In this document: piece by piece, positions 8,577 to 18,107 of the stretch | Layout of the letters: every line of letters starts with the position of its first letter | Position numbering within the stretch: the first letter of the stretch is position 1 | NCBI GenBank assembly: GCA_021166835.1 | Contig: JAJPEN010000042.1 | Span: 1-39,038, forward strand | Origin: Burkholderiaceae bacterium | Lineage (GTDB): Bacteria; Pseudomonadota; Gammaproteobacteria; Burkholderiales; Burkholderiaceae | DNA: 39,038 nucleotides | Direction: 5' to 3' | Position numbers and translations under genes: made by a program | Notes under the pieces: model-generated | Seen by the model: only the letters and a program-made list of their open reading frames with translations | Database searches by the model: none | Told to the model about the DNA's origin: nothing

Positions 8577-10761
8577 TCAGCCGAGCTTCGAGATGTCGGC
8601 GACGCGGTTCATCAGCGTTCGCAGCGCGGCGAGCAGCGCGAGCCGGTTGGCGCGCAGTTGCGCGTCGTCGGCCATCACCATCACTTCGTCGAAGAAGCGA
8701 TCGACCGCCTCGCGCGCGCCGGCCATCACGCTCATCGCGCCGAACCAGTCGCCGCTGCGCGCGCGCTCCTCGGCCTGTGGGGCGAGCGCGTCGACGCATT
8801 CGGCAAGTGCGCGCTCGGCCGCTTCGACGAGCAGGGCGCGGTTCACCGGCCCGCCCGCCGCCTCGTGCGACTTGCGCAGGATGTTGACGATGCGCTTGTT
8901 CGCCGCGGCCAGCGACTCGGCCTCCGGCAGCCCGGAGAACGAACGCACCGCGGCCAGGCGCGCCGGAACGGTATCGAGCCGCATCGGACGCGGATCGACG
9001 ACGGCGGCGATCTCGTGCGCGGACCAGCCCTGCTCGCGCAGGTAGCCCGACAGGCGTTCGAACAGGAAGTCGATCAGCAGGGCGTCGGCGCGCGCGACCT
9101 CGTCGCCGAAAGCGTCGAAGGCCGCGGCAACCAGCGCATCGAGCGGCGCCGCGAGCGACTTCTCGACGAGCATGCGCAGCACGCCGAGCGCGTGGCGGCG
9201 CAGGGCGAACGGGTCCTTGTCGCCGGTGGGCTGCTGGCCGATACCGAACATCCCGGCGAGCGTCTCGAGCTTGTCGGCGAGCGCGAGCACGGTGCCGGTG
9301 GGCGTGGCCGGCAATGCGTCGCCGGCGAAGCGCGGGCTGTACTGTTCGACGATGGCCTGCGCGACCGCTTCGTCTTCGCCGTCGTGGCGCGCGTAGTAGC
9401 CGCCCATGACGCCCTGCAGTTCCGGGAACTCGCCGACCATGCCGGTGAGCAGGTCGGCTTTCGCGAGCAGGGCCGCGCGGTCGGCGAGCTCGACGTCGAC
9501 GCGCAGCGGAGCCACATCGACGCGCGGCGTCGAGGCGACGCCGGCGTCGAGCATCGAGGCGACCGCGCGTGCGATTCGGCGCACGCGCGCCGTGCGCTCG
9601 GCCTGCGTGCCGAGCTTGGCGTGATAGACGACGTTGCCCAGGCCTGCGACGCGCTGCGCGAGCGGCGTGCGGCGGTCCATGTCGAAGAAGAAGCGCGCGT
9701 CGGCCAGCCGCGGGCGCACCACGCGCTCGTTGCCGGAGACGATCGAGCGCGCGTCGTCGACCTCCATGTTCGAGACGATCAGGAACTTCGGCAGCAGCCG
9801 GCCCGAGCGATCGAACAGCGGGAAATACTTCTGGTTCGTGCGCATGGTGAGGATCAGGCACTCCTGCGGCACCTGCAGGAACGCGCGCTCGAACTCGCCG
9901 ACGTAGACGGCCGGCCACTCGACCAGCGCGTTCACCTCGTCGAGCAGCGTCGCCACCTGCGTCTCGTCGCCGAGCGACGCGTCGTGCCGCGCGGCGCGCT
10001 CGCGCAGCATCGATTCGATGCGCGCGCGGCGCGCTTCGAACGAGGCGACGACGCGGCCGGCCGTGGCGAGCCGCTCCTCGTAGCGCAGCGCATCGTCGAT
10101 CTCGATGTCGCCTGCGGACTGGAAGCGGTGCCCGCGCGTGACCCGCCCCGCGGCCAGGCCGAGCACCGAGGCTTCGAGCACCTGCGCGCCGTGCAGCACG
10201 ACGAGTCCGTGCGCGGGCCGGACGAACGAGACGTTCGTGCGACCGTCGGCGAGCTGGTACTGCATCGTCTTCGGAATCGGCAACGCGGCGATGGCCTCCG
10301 CCAGCACCGGCGAGATCGCGTGCGCGAGCAACTCGCCGGCGGCGACGCTGCGATAGCGGAACACTTCCTGCTTTCCATCGCTCGCGCGCTCGAGCGCATC
10401 GAGCGGCGCGCCGAGCTTCTGCGCCCATTTCAGCAGCGCCTGCGTCGGCTCGCCGGTCGCGTCGAGGCCGATCTTCACCGACGGACCTTTGGTCTCGACG
10501 AGCCGATCGTTCGCCTTCGTCGCGACGGCGTCGATGCGCGCGGCGAGGCGGCGCGGCGTGGCGAAGCGCTCGACGCGCGCATCGGCTTCGATCAGTCCGC
10601 GCGCGCGCAGCGCCTTCGCGAGCCCGTCGGCGAATGCGGCGCCGAGACGCTCGAGCGCCTTCGGCGGCAGCTCCTCGGTGCGCAGCTCGACGAGCAGCGC
10701 AGCGCGGGTCGCGGAGGAGGGCGAGGCGCCTCGAGCACCGGACGAAGGCTGCGTGCGCGGA

Positions 10762-10772
<11 letters not shown>
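8577..10772 (-). CDS. glyS: Glycyl-tRNA synthetase beta subunit
   Basis: This is the beta chain of the bacterial alpha2beta2 glycyl-tRNA synthetase, which binds tRNA(Gly). The 731-residue product begins the conserved family region at [19 protein letters not shown] (about residue 26), followed by [23 protein letters not shown] and the HD-type segment around [26 protein letters not shown]. It is longer than the ~689-residue E. coli chain, partly because of a 25-residue Pro/Ser/Ala-rich N-terminus encoded from the ATG at 10772, which overlaps the glyQ stop by 11 bases. The overlap implies coupled, roughly equimolar synthesis of the two subunits. Confidence 0.95.
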
Positions 10773-11649
<877 letters not shown>

Positions 11650-11680
11650 GGCGCCGTCGCGGCGTCGAAAAGCGGCCATT

Positions 11681-13300
11681 CTAGCGGCTACTATCGTCTC
11701 GACGCCCGGTGGTGCGCGTGCCGAAGCGCGCGGACGCAACGGCGGCGGCAACGGCGGCAGCGGCGACCAGCCCCAGCGACAGCGCGAAGACCGGCGCATT
11801 GCCGAAGCGCGCATAGGGCGTCGTGCCGTCGGCCCCCTGCACCTGCACGTCGAGCGCACCGGCCGTATAGGGCTCGAGTTGCGCGAGCACGCGGCCGTGC
11901 GCGTCGATTGCCGCGGTGACGCCGGTGTTCGTCGCGCGCAGCATCGGCCGGGCGAGCTCGAGCGCGCGCATGCGCGCGATCTGCAGGTGCTGCGGCAGCG
12001 CGTGCGAATCGCCGAACCACGCGATGTTGCTCACGTTCACGAGAATCGTCGCGCCGCCGCGCACCTGCGCGGCGATCTCCTCGCCGAAGAGGTCCTCGTA
12101 GCAGATGTCGAAGGCGATCCGCTGCCCGGCGAGCGGCAGCGGAGCCTGATCCCGCGAGCCGCGCGCGAAATCGCCCAGCGGGATGCGCATCAGATCGACG
12201 AACCAGCCGAAGCCGAAAGGAACGAATTCGCCGAAGGGCACCAGGTGGCGCTTGTCGTAGCGCCAGACGATGGCGCCGGTCGCGTCGACGACGCCGACGC
12301 TGTTCGTCAGCGAGCGCCCGACGTCGAAGGCCGAAGCGTTCGCCGCAGGCCGGTTTTCGTAGAGCGGCATGCCGATCGCCACTGCCGCGCCGGTATGCCG
12401 CAGGCGATCGACGATTTCCTCGCGCACGTCGAGCGGCGTGCGCGACCACGGAAGCGTCCACGCCGTCTCGGGCAGCACGGTGAGCGGCGCATCTCCTCGC
12501 GGCAATTCGTTCGCATACCAGTGCATCGCGTCGAGGCTGCGCTGCGCGTCGAACTTCATGTCCTGCGCGACGTTTCCCTGCAGCAGCCGCACATGCAGCG
12601 GCGCGCCGTGCGGCGACACCCGATCGATCGCCGCCAGCCCGAGGCCCGCCGCCACGGGCAGCGCGACCATGGCGGCGCCGATCGCCCGCGCGGAGCGCGA
12701 GCCGCGGCCCGGATCGCCGCCCACCGTCAGCGCGAGCCCGAAGGCGACCAGCGCCGCGAGCAGGCACACGCCGTAGACGCCGAGCAGCGGCGCGAACGAG
12801 GCGAGCGGGCCGTCGAGCTGTGCGTATCCGATCGCCAGCCACGGAAAGCCGGTGAAGAGCCAGCCGCGCAGGAGTTCCGCGAGCGCCCAGGCGCCGGCGA
12901 AGAGCGCTCCCAGAGCCGTCGCCCGCAACGTCGGGGCGACGGCGCGCGCACGTAGCGCCGTGTCGACGCGCGCGAAGGCCGCGCAGACCACCGCCCCGAA
13001 GGAAGCCAGATACGCGGCGAACAGCAGCAGCGCCAGCGCGGCGAGCGCGGCGGGCATGCCGCCGTAGCGGTGCATGCTGACGTAGAGCCACGAGACGCCG
13101 GCGACGAAGCAGCCGAGACCGAAGGCGAAGCCGAGTACGAAGGCGCGCTGCGGCAGGCGCAGCACGAGCGCGACGAGCGCGGCCAGCGCGAGGACCTGCA
13201 GCCACCAGGCCTGCACGGGCCAGAAGCTCGCTGCCTGCGCGAGCCCGGCGACCAGCGACAGGATCGGCGCGGCGCCGCGTCCGCGCACCGGGGAGTTCAA
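11681..13300 (-). CDS. lnt: Apolipoprotein N-acyltransferase
   Basis: Lnt adds the third acyl chain to the N-terminal cysteine of lipoproteins at the outer face of the inner membrane. The 539-residue product has a hydrophobic N-terminal half with about six or seven membrane segments (residues 10-220) and then a periplasmic nitrilase-like domain. The catalytic triad is visible as E278 (LPETAW), K350 ([14 protein letters not shown]) and C400 ([11 protein letters not shown]). The start is taken as TTG at 13300, overlapping the corC stop (TTGA); a GTG four codons later is the alternative. Adjacency to corC is conserved across proteobacteria. Confidence 0.93.
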   Translation of the reverse strand: MNSPVRGRGAAPILSLVAGLAQAASFWPVQAWWLQVLALAALVALVLRLPQRAFVLGFAFGLGCFVAGVSWLYVSMHRYGGMPAALAALALLLFAAYLASFGAVVCAAFARVDTALRARAVAPTLRATALGALFAGAWALAELLRGWLFTGFPWLAIGYAQLDGPLASFAPLLGVYGVCLLAALVAFGLALTVGGDPGRGSRSARAIGAAMVALPVAAGLGLAAIDRVSPHGAPLHVRLLQGNVAQDMKFDAQRSLDAMHWYANELPRGDAPLTVLPETAWTLPWSRTPLDVREEIVDRLRHTGAAVAIGMPLYENRPAANASAFDVGRSLTNSVGVVDATGAIVWRYDKRHLVPFGEFVPFGFGWFVDLMRIPLGDFARGSRDQAPLPLAGQRIAFDICYEDLFGEEIAAQVRGGATILVNVSNIAWFGDSHALPQHLQIARMRALELARPMLRATNTGVTAAIDAHGRVLAQLEPYTAGALDVQVQGADGTTPYARFGNAPVFALSLGLVAAAAVAAAVASARFGTRTTGRRDDSSR

Positions 13301-14352
13301 CCGCCGTGTGCGGCGGCGCTGCCGGCGTGCGAGGCGCGCCGCGGGCCGGCAGCCGGCCTTTGCGCGAACCGGGGATCGAAAGCGGCGACGCTGTCGGCGC
13401 TGTCGACCTGCGGCGGCGGATCGACGAGGAGCGGAACCGACGGCGCGCGTTGCGCCCCCTGCGCAGGCGTCGTCGCACCCGGCGCGGCTGTTCCGCCGTC
13501 GGCTGCGCGCAGTTTTTCGGTGCGCAGCAGCAGCGCCTGTGTCGCATCCGCGCGCAGCACCTCGAAGCGCACGCCGTCGATCTCGATGCGTTCGCCGCGT
13601 CGCGGAGGATGGCCGAGGCAGTCGCCGACCAGCGCGCCGATCGTCTCGAAGGGCGCCGACGGAAGCGCGGTGCCCATCGCCTCGTTGAACGCATCGATGC
13701 GCGCGCCGGCCCGCACCCGATGGCGCACTGCGCCGCCCGGCGCCGATTCGACGCGGACGATGTCGGCCTCCTCGGCGTCGCTGTCGAGCGCTTCGTCGAT
13801 GTCGCCGACGATCTGCTCGATGACGTCCTCGAGCGTGACCAGACCCGCGGTGCCGCCGTATTCGTCGACGACGATTGCCACGTGCGCGCGCTGCGAGCGC
13901 AGGTCGCGCAGCAGCTGGTTCAGCCGCTGCGACTCGGGAACGAACAGTGCGGGGCGCAGCAACGCGTGCACGTCGACCGGCTCGGTGGCGAACAGGCGCA
14001 GCAGCGACTTGGCATGCACGATTCCGACGACGTTGTCGCGATCGCCTTCGACGACGGGAAAGCGCGAGTGACCGGTTGCGACGACTTTCGACAGGAGGGC
14101 GGCGGGCGGCTGGGAGATGTCGATGACGTCCATCTCGGCACGCGGAACCATCACGTCGCGTGCGGTCAGCTCCGAGATCTGCAGCACGCCTTCGATCATC
14201 GACATCGCTTCGGCGTCGAGCAGCTCGCGTTCGTGCGCCTGCCTGAGCAGATCGAGCAGCTGTTCCCGATCTTCGGGAACCCGCAGCAGCAGGGCCGCGA
14301 GTCGTTCCAGCAGGGGTTTTCTGTGATCGGCGCCTGATGGGCCGTCGGACAT
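13297..14352 (-). CDS. corC: CorC/HlyC-type CBS-domain protein
   Basis: This cytosolic protein has a tandem CBS pair (about residues 66-190) and a C-terminal CorC_HlyC domain (about 205-285). It belongs to the family implicated in magnesium and cobalt homeostasis. Visible segments are RDVMVPRAEMDVID, GHSRFPVVEGDRDNVVGIVHAKSLL, VAIVVDEYGGTAGLVTLEDVIEQIVGDI and PFETIGALVGDCLGHPPRRGE. The 351-residue product is longer than the ~290 usual because of a ~65-residue Pro/Ala-rich tail. The start ATG at 14352 fits the family N-terminus. The frame is open further upstream through a 12-bp repeat, but no family similarity is seen there. It lacks the N-terminal membrane domain of larger relatives. Confidence 0.92.
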   Translation of the reverse strand: MSDGPSGADHRKPLLERLAALLLRVPEDREQLLDLLRQAHERELLDAEAMSMIEGVLQISELTARDVMVPRAEMDVIDISQPPAALLSKVVATGHSRFPVVEGDRDNVVGIVHAKSLLRLFATEPVDVHALLRPALFVPESQRLNQLLRDLRSQRAHVAIVVDEYGGTAGLVTLEDVIEQIVGDIDEALDSDAEEADIVRVESAPGGAVRHRVRAGARIDAFNEAMGTALPSAPFETIGALVGDCLGHPPRRGERIEIDGVRFEVLRADATQALLLRTEKLRAADGGTAAPGATTPAQGAQRAPSVPLLVDPPPQVDSADSVAAFDPRFAQRPAAGPRRASHAGSAAAHGG

Positions 14353-14403
14353 GTGGGTGAAGACGAAGTGGGGTTCCTTGCAGGATACCCGATCGTCTTT
14401 CGC

Positions 14404-14475
14404 GCGGGCAACCTCGCAGGCAACCTCATGGGCAGCCTCATGGGCAACCTTACGGGCAACCTCAGGAGTAACCTG
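14404..14475. repeat. Six-copy 12-bp tandem repeat between ybeY and corC
   Basis: Six consecutive 12-base units at 14404, 14416, 14428, 14440, 14452 and 14464 follow the plus-strand pattern GGGCAACCTCAT with one to four changes each. The last unit and part of the fifth lie inside the ybeY 3' end and encode its final residues. An inverted repeat CTCAGG-N5-CCTGAG (14459-14475) sits at the boundary. The unit is a multiple of three, so the corC frame stays open through it. This array is the main content of the 109-base ybeY-corC spacer, the longest gap in the 14-gene chain. Confidence 0.85.
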
Positions 14476-14929
14476 AGCCCCAGGGATCGGGAAGCCGGAA
14501 GCGCGCGAGCAGCTCGCTCTCGCGCCGCTGCATCCGTTGCGCGCCTCGTTCGCTGTCGTGCTCGTAGCCGCTCGCGTGCAGCACGCCGTGCGCGACGAGA
14601 TGCGCGAGGTGCGCCGACTCCGGCTTGCGCTGCTCGCGCGCTTCGCGCGCGACCACCGGCAGGCAGACGACGATGTCGGCATGCACGGCGTCGGGCTCGT
14701 CGTAGGCGAAGGTGAGCACGTTGGTCGCGTAGTCGCGGCCGCGGTAGGCCGAGTTCAGCGCGCGCCCCTCGCGTTCGCCGACGAAGCGCAGCACGATCTG
14801 CGCATCCGACTCGATCGCGGCGGCGACCCAGCGCCGCAGCTGCGCGCGCGACGCCGGCAGGGCGTTCACCTCGTCGCCCAGCTGGATCGACAGCGACAGC
14901 TTCGGGCGCTCGGCCGGCTCAGCCGCCAT
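14462..14929 (-). CDS. ybeY: Endoribonuclease YbeY
   Basis: YbeY is a zinc endoribonuclease needed for 16S rRNA 3'-end maturation and ribosome quality control. The 155-residue product ends its core with the metal motif HGVLHASGYEHD, giving ligands H114, H118 and H124, preceded by the family segment YRGRDYATNVLTFAYDEP. The ATG at 14929 overlaps the phoH stop by 11 bases; an ATG at 14950 is an alternative that adds seven residues. The last few codons fall within a 12-bp tandem repeat, so the C-terminus is probably variable between strains. phoH-ybeY-corC-lnt is a conserved order. Confidence 0.94.
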   Translation of the reverse strand: MAAEPAERPKLSLSIQLGDEVNALPASRAQLRRWVAAAIESDAQIVLRFVGEREGRALNSAYRGRDYATNVLTFAYDEPDAVHADIVVCLPVVAREAREQRKPESAHLAHLVAHGVLHASGYEHDSERGAQRMQRRESELLARFRLPDPWGSGYS

Positions 14930-15923
14930 CGCCGGCGGCTTCGTAGGCATCGACGATGCGCGCGACGAGCGGATGGCGCACGACGTCGGCGCTGTCGAAG
15001 TCGGTGAACGCGAGCCCGCGCACGCGAGCGAGGATGCGCCGCGCTTCGATCAGCCCGGAGGCCTGTCCTTTCGGCAGGTCGATCTGCGTCGTGTCGCCGG
15101 TGACGACCGCGCGCGAGCCGAAGCCGATGCGCGTGAGAAACATCTTCATCTGCTCGGGCGTGGTGTTCTGCGCCTCGTCGAGGATGATGAACGAGTGGTT
15201 CAGCGTGCGTCCGCGCATGTACGCGAGCGGCGCGATCTCGATCGCCTGCTTCTCGAACATCCGGTTCGTGCGCTCGAAGCCGAGCAGGTCGTACAGCGCG
15301 TCGTACAGCGGACGAAGATAGGGATCGACCTTCTGCGCGAGATCGCCGGGCAGGAAGCCGAGCCGTTCGCCGGCCTCCACCGCCGGGCGCGTGAGCACGA
15401 TGCGCTTGATCGCGTCGCGCTCGAGCGCGTCGACCGCGCAGGCTACCGCGAGATAGGTCTTGCCGGTGCCGGCGGGCCCCAGCCCGAACGTGATGTCGTG
15501 CGACAGGATGTTGCGCAGGTACTCGCGCTGGCGCGGCGTGCGCCCCTGCAGGTCGCTGCGCCGCGTATGCAGCACCGGAGCGGGCGGCTCGTCGTCGGAA
15601 GCCTGCGCGGCGGGGCCGCCGTCGGGCGCGGCCTTCAGCTCGACCAGGCCGAGTTGCACGTCGTCGAGCGACAGCGGCTCGTCGGCGCGCGCGTGGAAGT
15701 GCTTCAGCGCGCGTTCGGCGCGTCGCGCCGCTGCTGGCGGGCCTTCGATGCCGAAGGTGTCGGCGCGGCGCGAGATGCGTACGTCGAAGGCTTCCTCGAT
15801 CTGCCGCAGGTTGCGATCGACGGGGCCGCACAGGTTCGCCAGACGCCGGTTGTCGGCGATTTCGGGCGTGTATTCGATCGTGCGTGTCTTCGGTGCGGCT
15901 TTCGACGACGGCAAGTGGCTCAC
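14919..15923 (-). CDS. PhoH-like P-loop ATPase
   Basis: This 334-residue cytoplasmic ATPase of the PhoH/YbeZ family commonly works beside YbeY and is thought to act in RNA metabolism. An N-terminal KH-like region (about 20-80) is followed by the Walker A GPAGTGKT (149-156), the FLPGDLAQKVDPYLRP segment and Walker B IILDEAQN (246-253). Sensor-like VVTGDTTQIDLP comes next. The start is a GTG at 15923, 18 bases after the FecR-protein stop; no good SD is seen. It is in the same reading frame as that upstream gene, separated by TAG and six codons. The family call is firm, the exact role is not. Confidence 0.92.
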   Translation of the reverse strand: MSHLPSSKAAPKTRTIEYTPEIADNRRLANLCGPVDRNLRQIEEAFDVRISRRADTFGIEGPPAAARRAERALKHFHARADEPLSLDDVQLGLVELKAAPDGGPAAQASDDEPPAPVLHTRRSDLQGRTPRQREYLRNILSHDITFGLGPAGTGKTYLAVACAVDALERDAIKRIVLTRPAVEAGERLGFLPGDLAQKVDPYLRPLYDALYDLLGFERTNRMFEKQAIEIAPLAYMRGRTLNHSFIILDEAQNTTPEQMKMFLTRIGFGSRAVVTGDTTQIDLPKGQASGLIEARRILARVRGLAFTDFDSADVVRHPLVARIVDAYEAAGDGG

Positions 15924-15941
15924 GCGGAGGTTTTTGTACTG

Positions 15942-18107
15942 CTAAGGGGTCTTCTTGCCGAAGACCCCGACCCCCGAGATTGTAGAACTACCGCCGGAGC
16001 CCGAGATCCGATAGGTGATGCCGACGCGGGCAGCGTCGGGGCCGAAAAGGCCGCCGTCGACCTGCACTCGGCAGCCGGCGGCGCAATCGAGCGGTGCGCG
16101 CGACCCGCTGGTCTCGGCAAGCTCTCCGCGAAAGGCGCGGCTGGCGTCTGCGGTGGCGAGCGGACTGCGCGTCGGGTCTTCGATGCCGCCGGGCGTCGCG
16201 AAGCGGTAGGCCGCGTCCGGGAAGGCGACGTTCGCGTCGATGCCCACGCGGGCTCCCGACGGCGAGAACGCGACCGCCACGCGCCCGCCGAAGAGCCCGG
16301 TGGGGCCGCCTCCGGAGAGCGTTGCCCGCGTCGAACCGACCAGCTCGTAGCCGAACACGCCGCTCGTCGGAATCGTCGTCGACGGCACGCCGACGAGGTA
16401 GTGCAGGCCGCGGTTGTTGTCGAGCGACAGCGGGATGACCGCCAGCACGTGCGCATCTCCGCCGGTCCATCGCCCCCAGCTCGTCCATGCGTCGTGGCCG
16501 GCTTCCTCGATCCTCGCATTGCCCTGCGAGACGCGGCACAACCAGCCGATGTCGCACAACTTCCCGAGGCCCTCGATCGGCATCCGGAACGCGTTCAGCC
16601 GCATTTCGGTGTCGAGATCGAGCGAACCCTCGCGCACGCGCCCCTGGCTGGCGTCGAGAACAGTCCACGGGTGGAGCACGCGCAGCGACGGACCGCTTCC
16701 GGGCGCCGCCTGCGGATCGATCGGATGCGTCCCGGCGCCGAGGGTCGGCGACGGAGCCGTCGGCGGATCCGGGTCGGGAAGGACCGGGCCGCCTGTGTCG
16801 GGCGGGTTACCGGTGCCGCCGGTGTTGTCCGAACCGCTGCCGCTGCCGCCGCTCGACCCGCCACCGTCGGAACCGCTGCTCGTGCCGCCGCTCTCCGAAG
16901 CGCCCTGCTGTACGCCCGGCGCCAGCAGATCGACGACAGGCAGCAGCGCGCCGCCCGGGCTGCGCCGTTCGTTCGGCGACACCCAGGCGGCGGGCAGGCC
17001 GGCTTCGGTCGTCACGAAGCGCGGCCAGGTGTCCGTCGACGACGGCTCCGTGGCCGAGCCGGCGGCACCCGTCGGTTCGCCAGTCACACCGCTGCCGCCG
17101 GGCACTTGCCGATCCTGCCCGCCCCCGGTCGTGGCCCCGCCGTCCCCGGTCGTCGCGTCGATGTTCCCGGTCTTCGCGGCACCGCGCCGGGACGGGGTCG
17201 TTGCCGGTTGCGACGTCGTCGAGTCGCGCGGTGCGGCTTTCGTTGCCGGCGCCGCGGCGCCGGCTGCAGGATCGAAGGCGTCCGCACCGATGGCATCCGT
17301 CGCGTTGCCGGCGCCGGCCGCGGGCGTCGCAGCCCGCCCTGTCCCGCCCGATGCCGGTGCGGATTCTGCGCCCCCGCGGATCGCGGTCCTGCTGCCCGAG
17401 GTGTCGGCCGTCGCGCCACCTGCGGTGCTTCCCGTCGGGCTGCCCGCCGTGCCGCCCGCCGGGCGCTCGCGCGGCTGCGTACTGCTGATCGGCGGCAGCA
17501 CCGGGCCGCGCTCGGCCGGCTGCGGTGGCGCATCGGCGCTCTCCGCGGCTGCCGCCTGCCCGGTGCCGACCTCGATTTCTCCGCCGTTCGTCAGCAGCAC
17601 GATGCGTCCCTGCGTCACGGCCACGCGCAGTCCGGCGCGGGGTCCCGGCGCGCAGCGCGGATCGCAGACCGTCTGCTCCGCCACGTATTCGGTGCCGCGC
17701 ACGCCCACCGTCGCGGTCGGCGTCTTCATCCGGTATTCGTCGTGGTTTGCCTTGCCGATCGCGCCGGTGAGGGTGCGCAGCGCTCCGCGCATCAGGAAAA
17801 AGAACGCGCGCCGCTCGTTCTGCTCGAAGCGGTACTCGTCGATGCGGAAGTCGGTGCCGGGTTGCAGCGACACGATCGAGCCGTCGCTGAAACGGATCTG
17901 CGTGCGTCCGTCGCTGCCGGTGCGGATCAGGTCGCCGCTGCGGACCTCGGCGCCGGCCGTGAGCGCCGTGACCGAAATGGCGCCGGGCGCCACGCGCTCG
18001 ATCATCACCCGTCCGGCGACGACCAGCGCGCGGCCGTCCGCGGCCGCGGCCGGGCCGATCGCGGCGAACAGGCCGAGAGCGAACAGAAGCGCGCGAATCA
18101 TCGTCAT
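15942..18107 (-). CDS. Secreted FecR-domain protein with TbpB-like C-terminal domain, likely SLAM/T11SS cargo
   Basis: The 721-residue product has a Sec signal peptide (residues 1-23) with no lipobox cysteine. A FecR domain spans about 30-150 (GDLIRTGSDGRTQIRFSDGS, MRGALRTLTG, TPTATVGVRGTEY). A Gly/Ser/Thr/Pro/Ala-rich, probably disordered linker covers about 185-470. The C-terminal region (about 475-721) contains HYLVGVPSTTIPTSGVFGYELVG-type strands, a glycine-rich repeat of strands and the ending VDGGLFGPDAARVGITYRIS...GVGVFGKK. That last pattern resembles the closing strands of TbpB-like barrels. Six cysteines fall in three close pairs. The ATG at 18107 overlaps the SLAM-type gene stop (ATGA). 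FecR here is probably a cell-envelope module and not a sigma regulator, since there is no membrane helix or ECF sigma gene nearby. The cargo role is inferred. Confidence 0.8.
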   Translation of the reverse strand: MTMIRALLFALGLFAAIGPAAAADGRALVVAGRVMIERVAPGAISVTALTAGAEVRSGDLIRTGSDGRTQIRFSDGSIVSLQPGTDFRIDEYRFEQNERRAFFFLMRGALRTLTGAIGKANHDEYRMKTPTATVGVRGTEYVAEQTVCDPRCAPGPRAGLRVAVTQGRIVLLTNGGEIEVGTGQAAAAESADAPPQPAERGPVLPPISSTQPRERPAGGTAGSPTGSTAGGATADTSGSRTAIRGGAESAPASGGTGRAATPAAGAGNATDAIGADAFDPAAGAAAPATKAAPRDSTTSQPATTPSRRGAAKTGNIDATTGDGGATTGGGQDRQVPGGSGVTGEPTGAAGSATEPSSTDTWPRFVTTEAGLPAAWVSPNERRSPGGALLPVVDLLAPGVQQGASESGGTSSGSDGGGSSGGSGSGSDNTGGTGNPPDTGGPVLPDPDPPTAPSPTLGAGTHPIDPQAAPGSGPSLRVLHPWTVLDASQGRVREGSLDLDTEMRLNAFRMPIEGLGKLCDIGWLCRVSQGNARIEEAGHDAWTSWGRWTGGDAHVLAVIPLSLDNNRGLHYLVGVPSTTIPTSGVFGYELVGSTRATLSGGGPTGLFGGRVAVAFSPSGARVGIDANVAFPDAAYRFATPGGIEDPTRSPLATADASRAFRGELAETSGSRAPLDCAAGCRVQVDGGLFGPDAARVGITYRISGSGGSSTISGVGVFGKKTP
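15946..15968 (-). terminator. Strong hairpin at the FecR-protein stop / phoH junction
   Basis: A perfect 9-bp inverted repeat (GGGGTCTTC / GAAGACCCC, loop of five) covers the last codons of the FecR-domain gene and ends two bases before its TAG. On the minus strand it is followed by UUAGCAG and then an A-run, not a U-tract. It is therefore a poor intrinsic terminator and may instead attenuate, stall ribosomes, or protect the upstream message while phoH continues. Confidence 0.5.

Noticed and set aside
14353..14682. N-terminal extension of CorC through the 12-bp repeat
   Set aside because: The frame is open and would encode repeated EVA-type tetrapeptides, but it overlaps ybeY, has no SD-supported start and the ATG at 14352 matches the family N-terminus.
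15942..18107. Anti-sigma factor of the FecR type
   Set aside because: There is a Sec signal peptide, no cytoplasmic N-terminal region, no transmembrane helix and no sigma factor or TonB receptor gene nearby.
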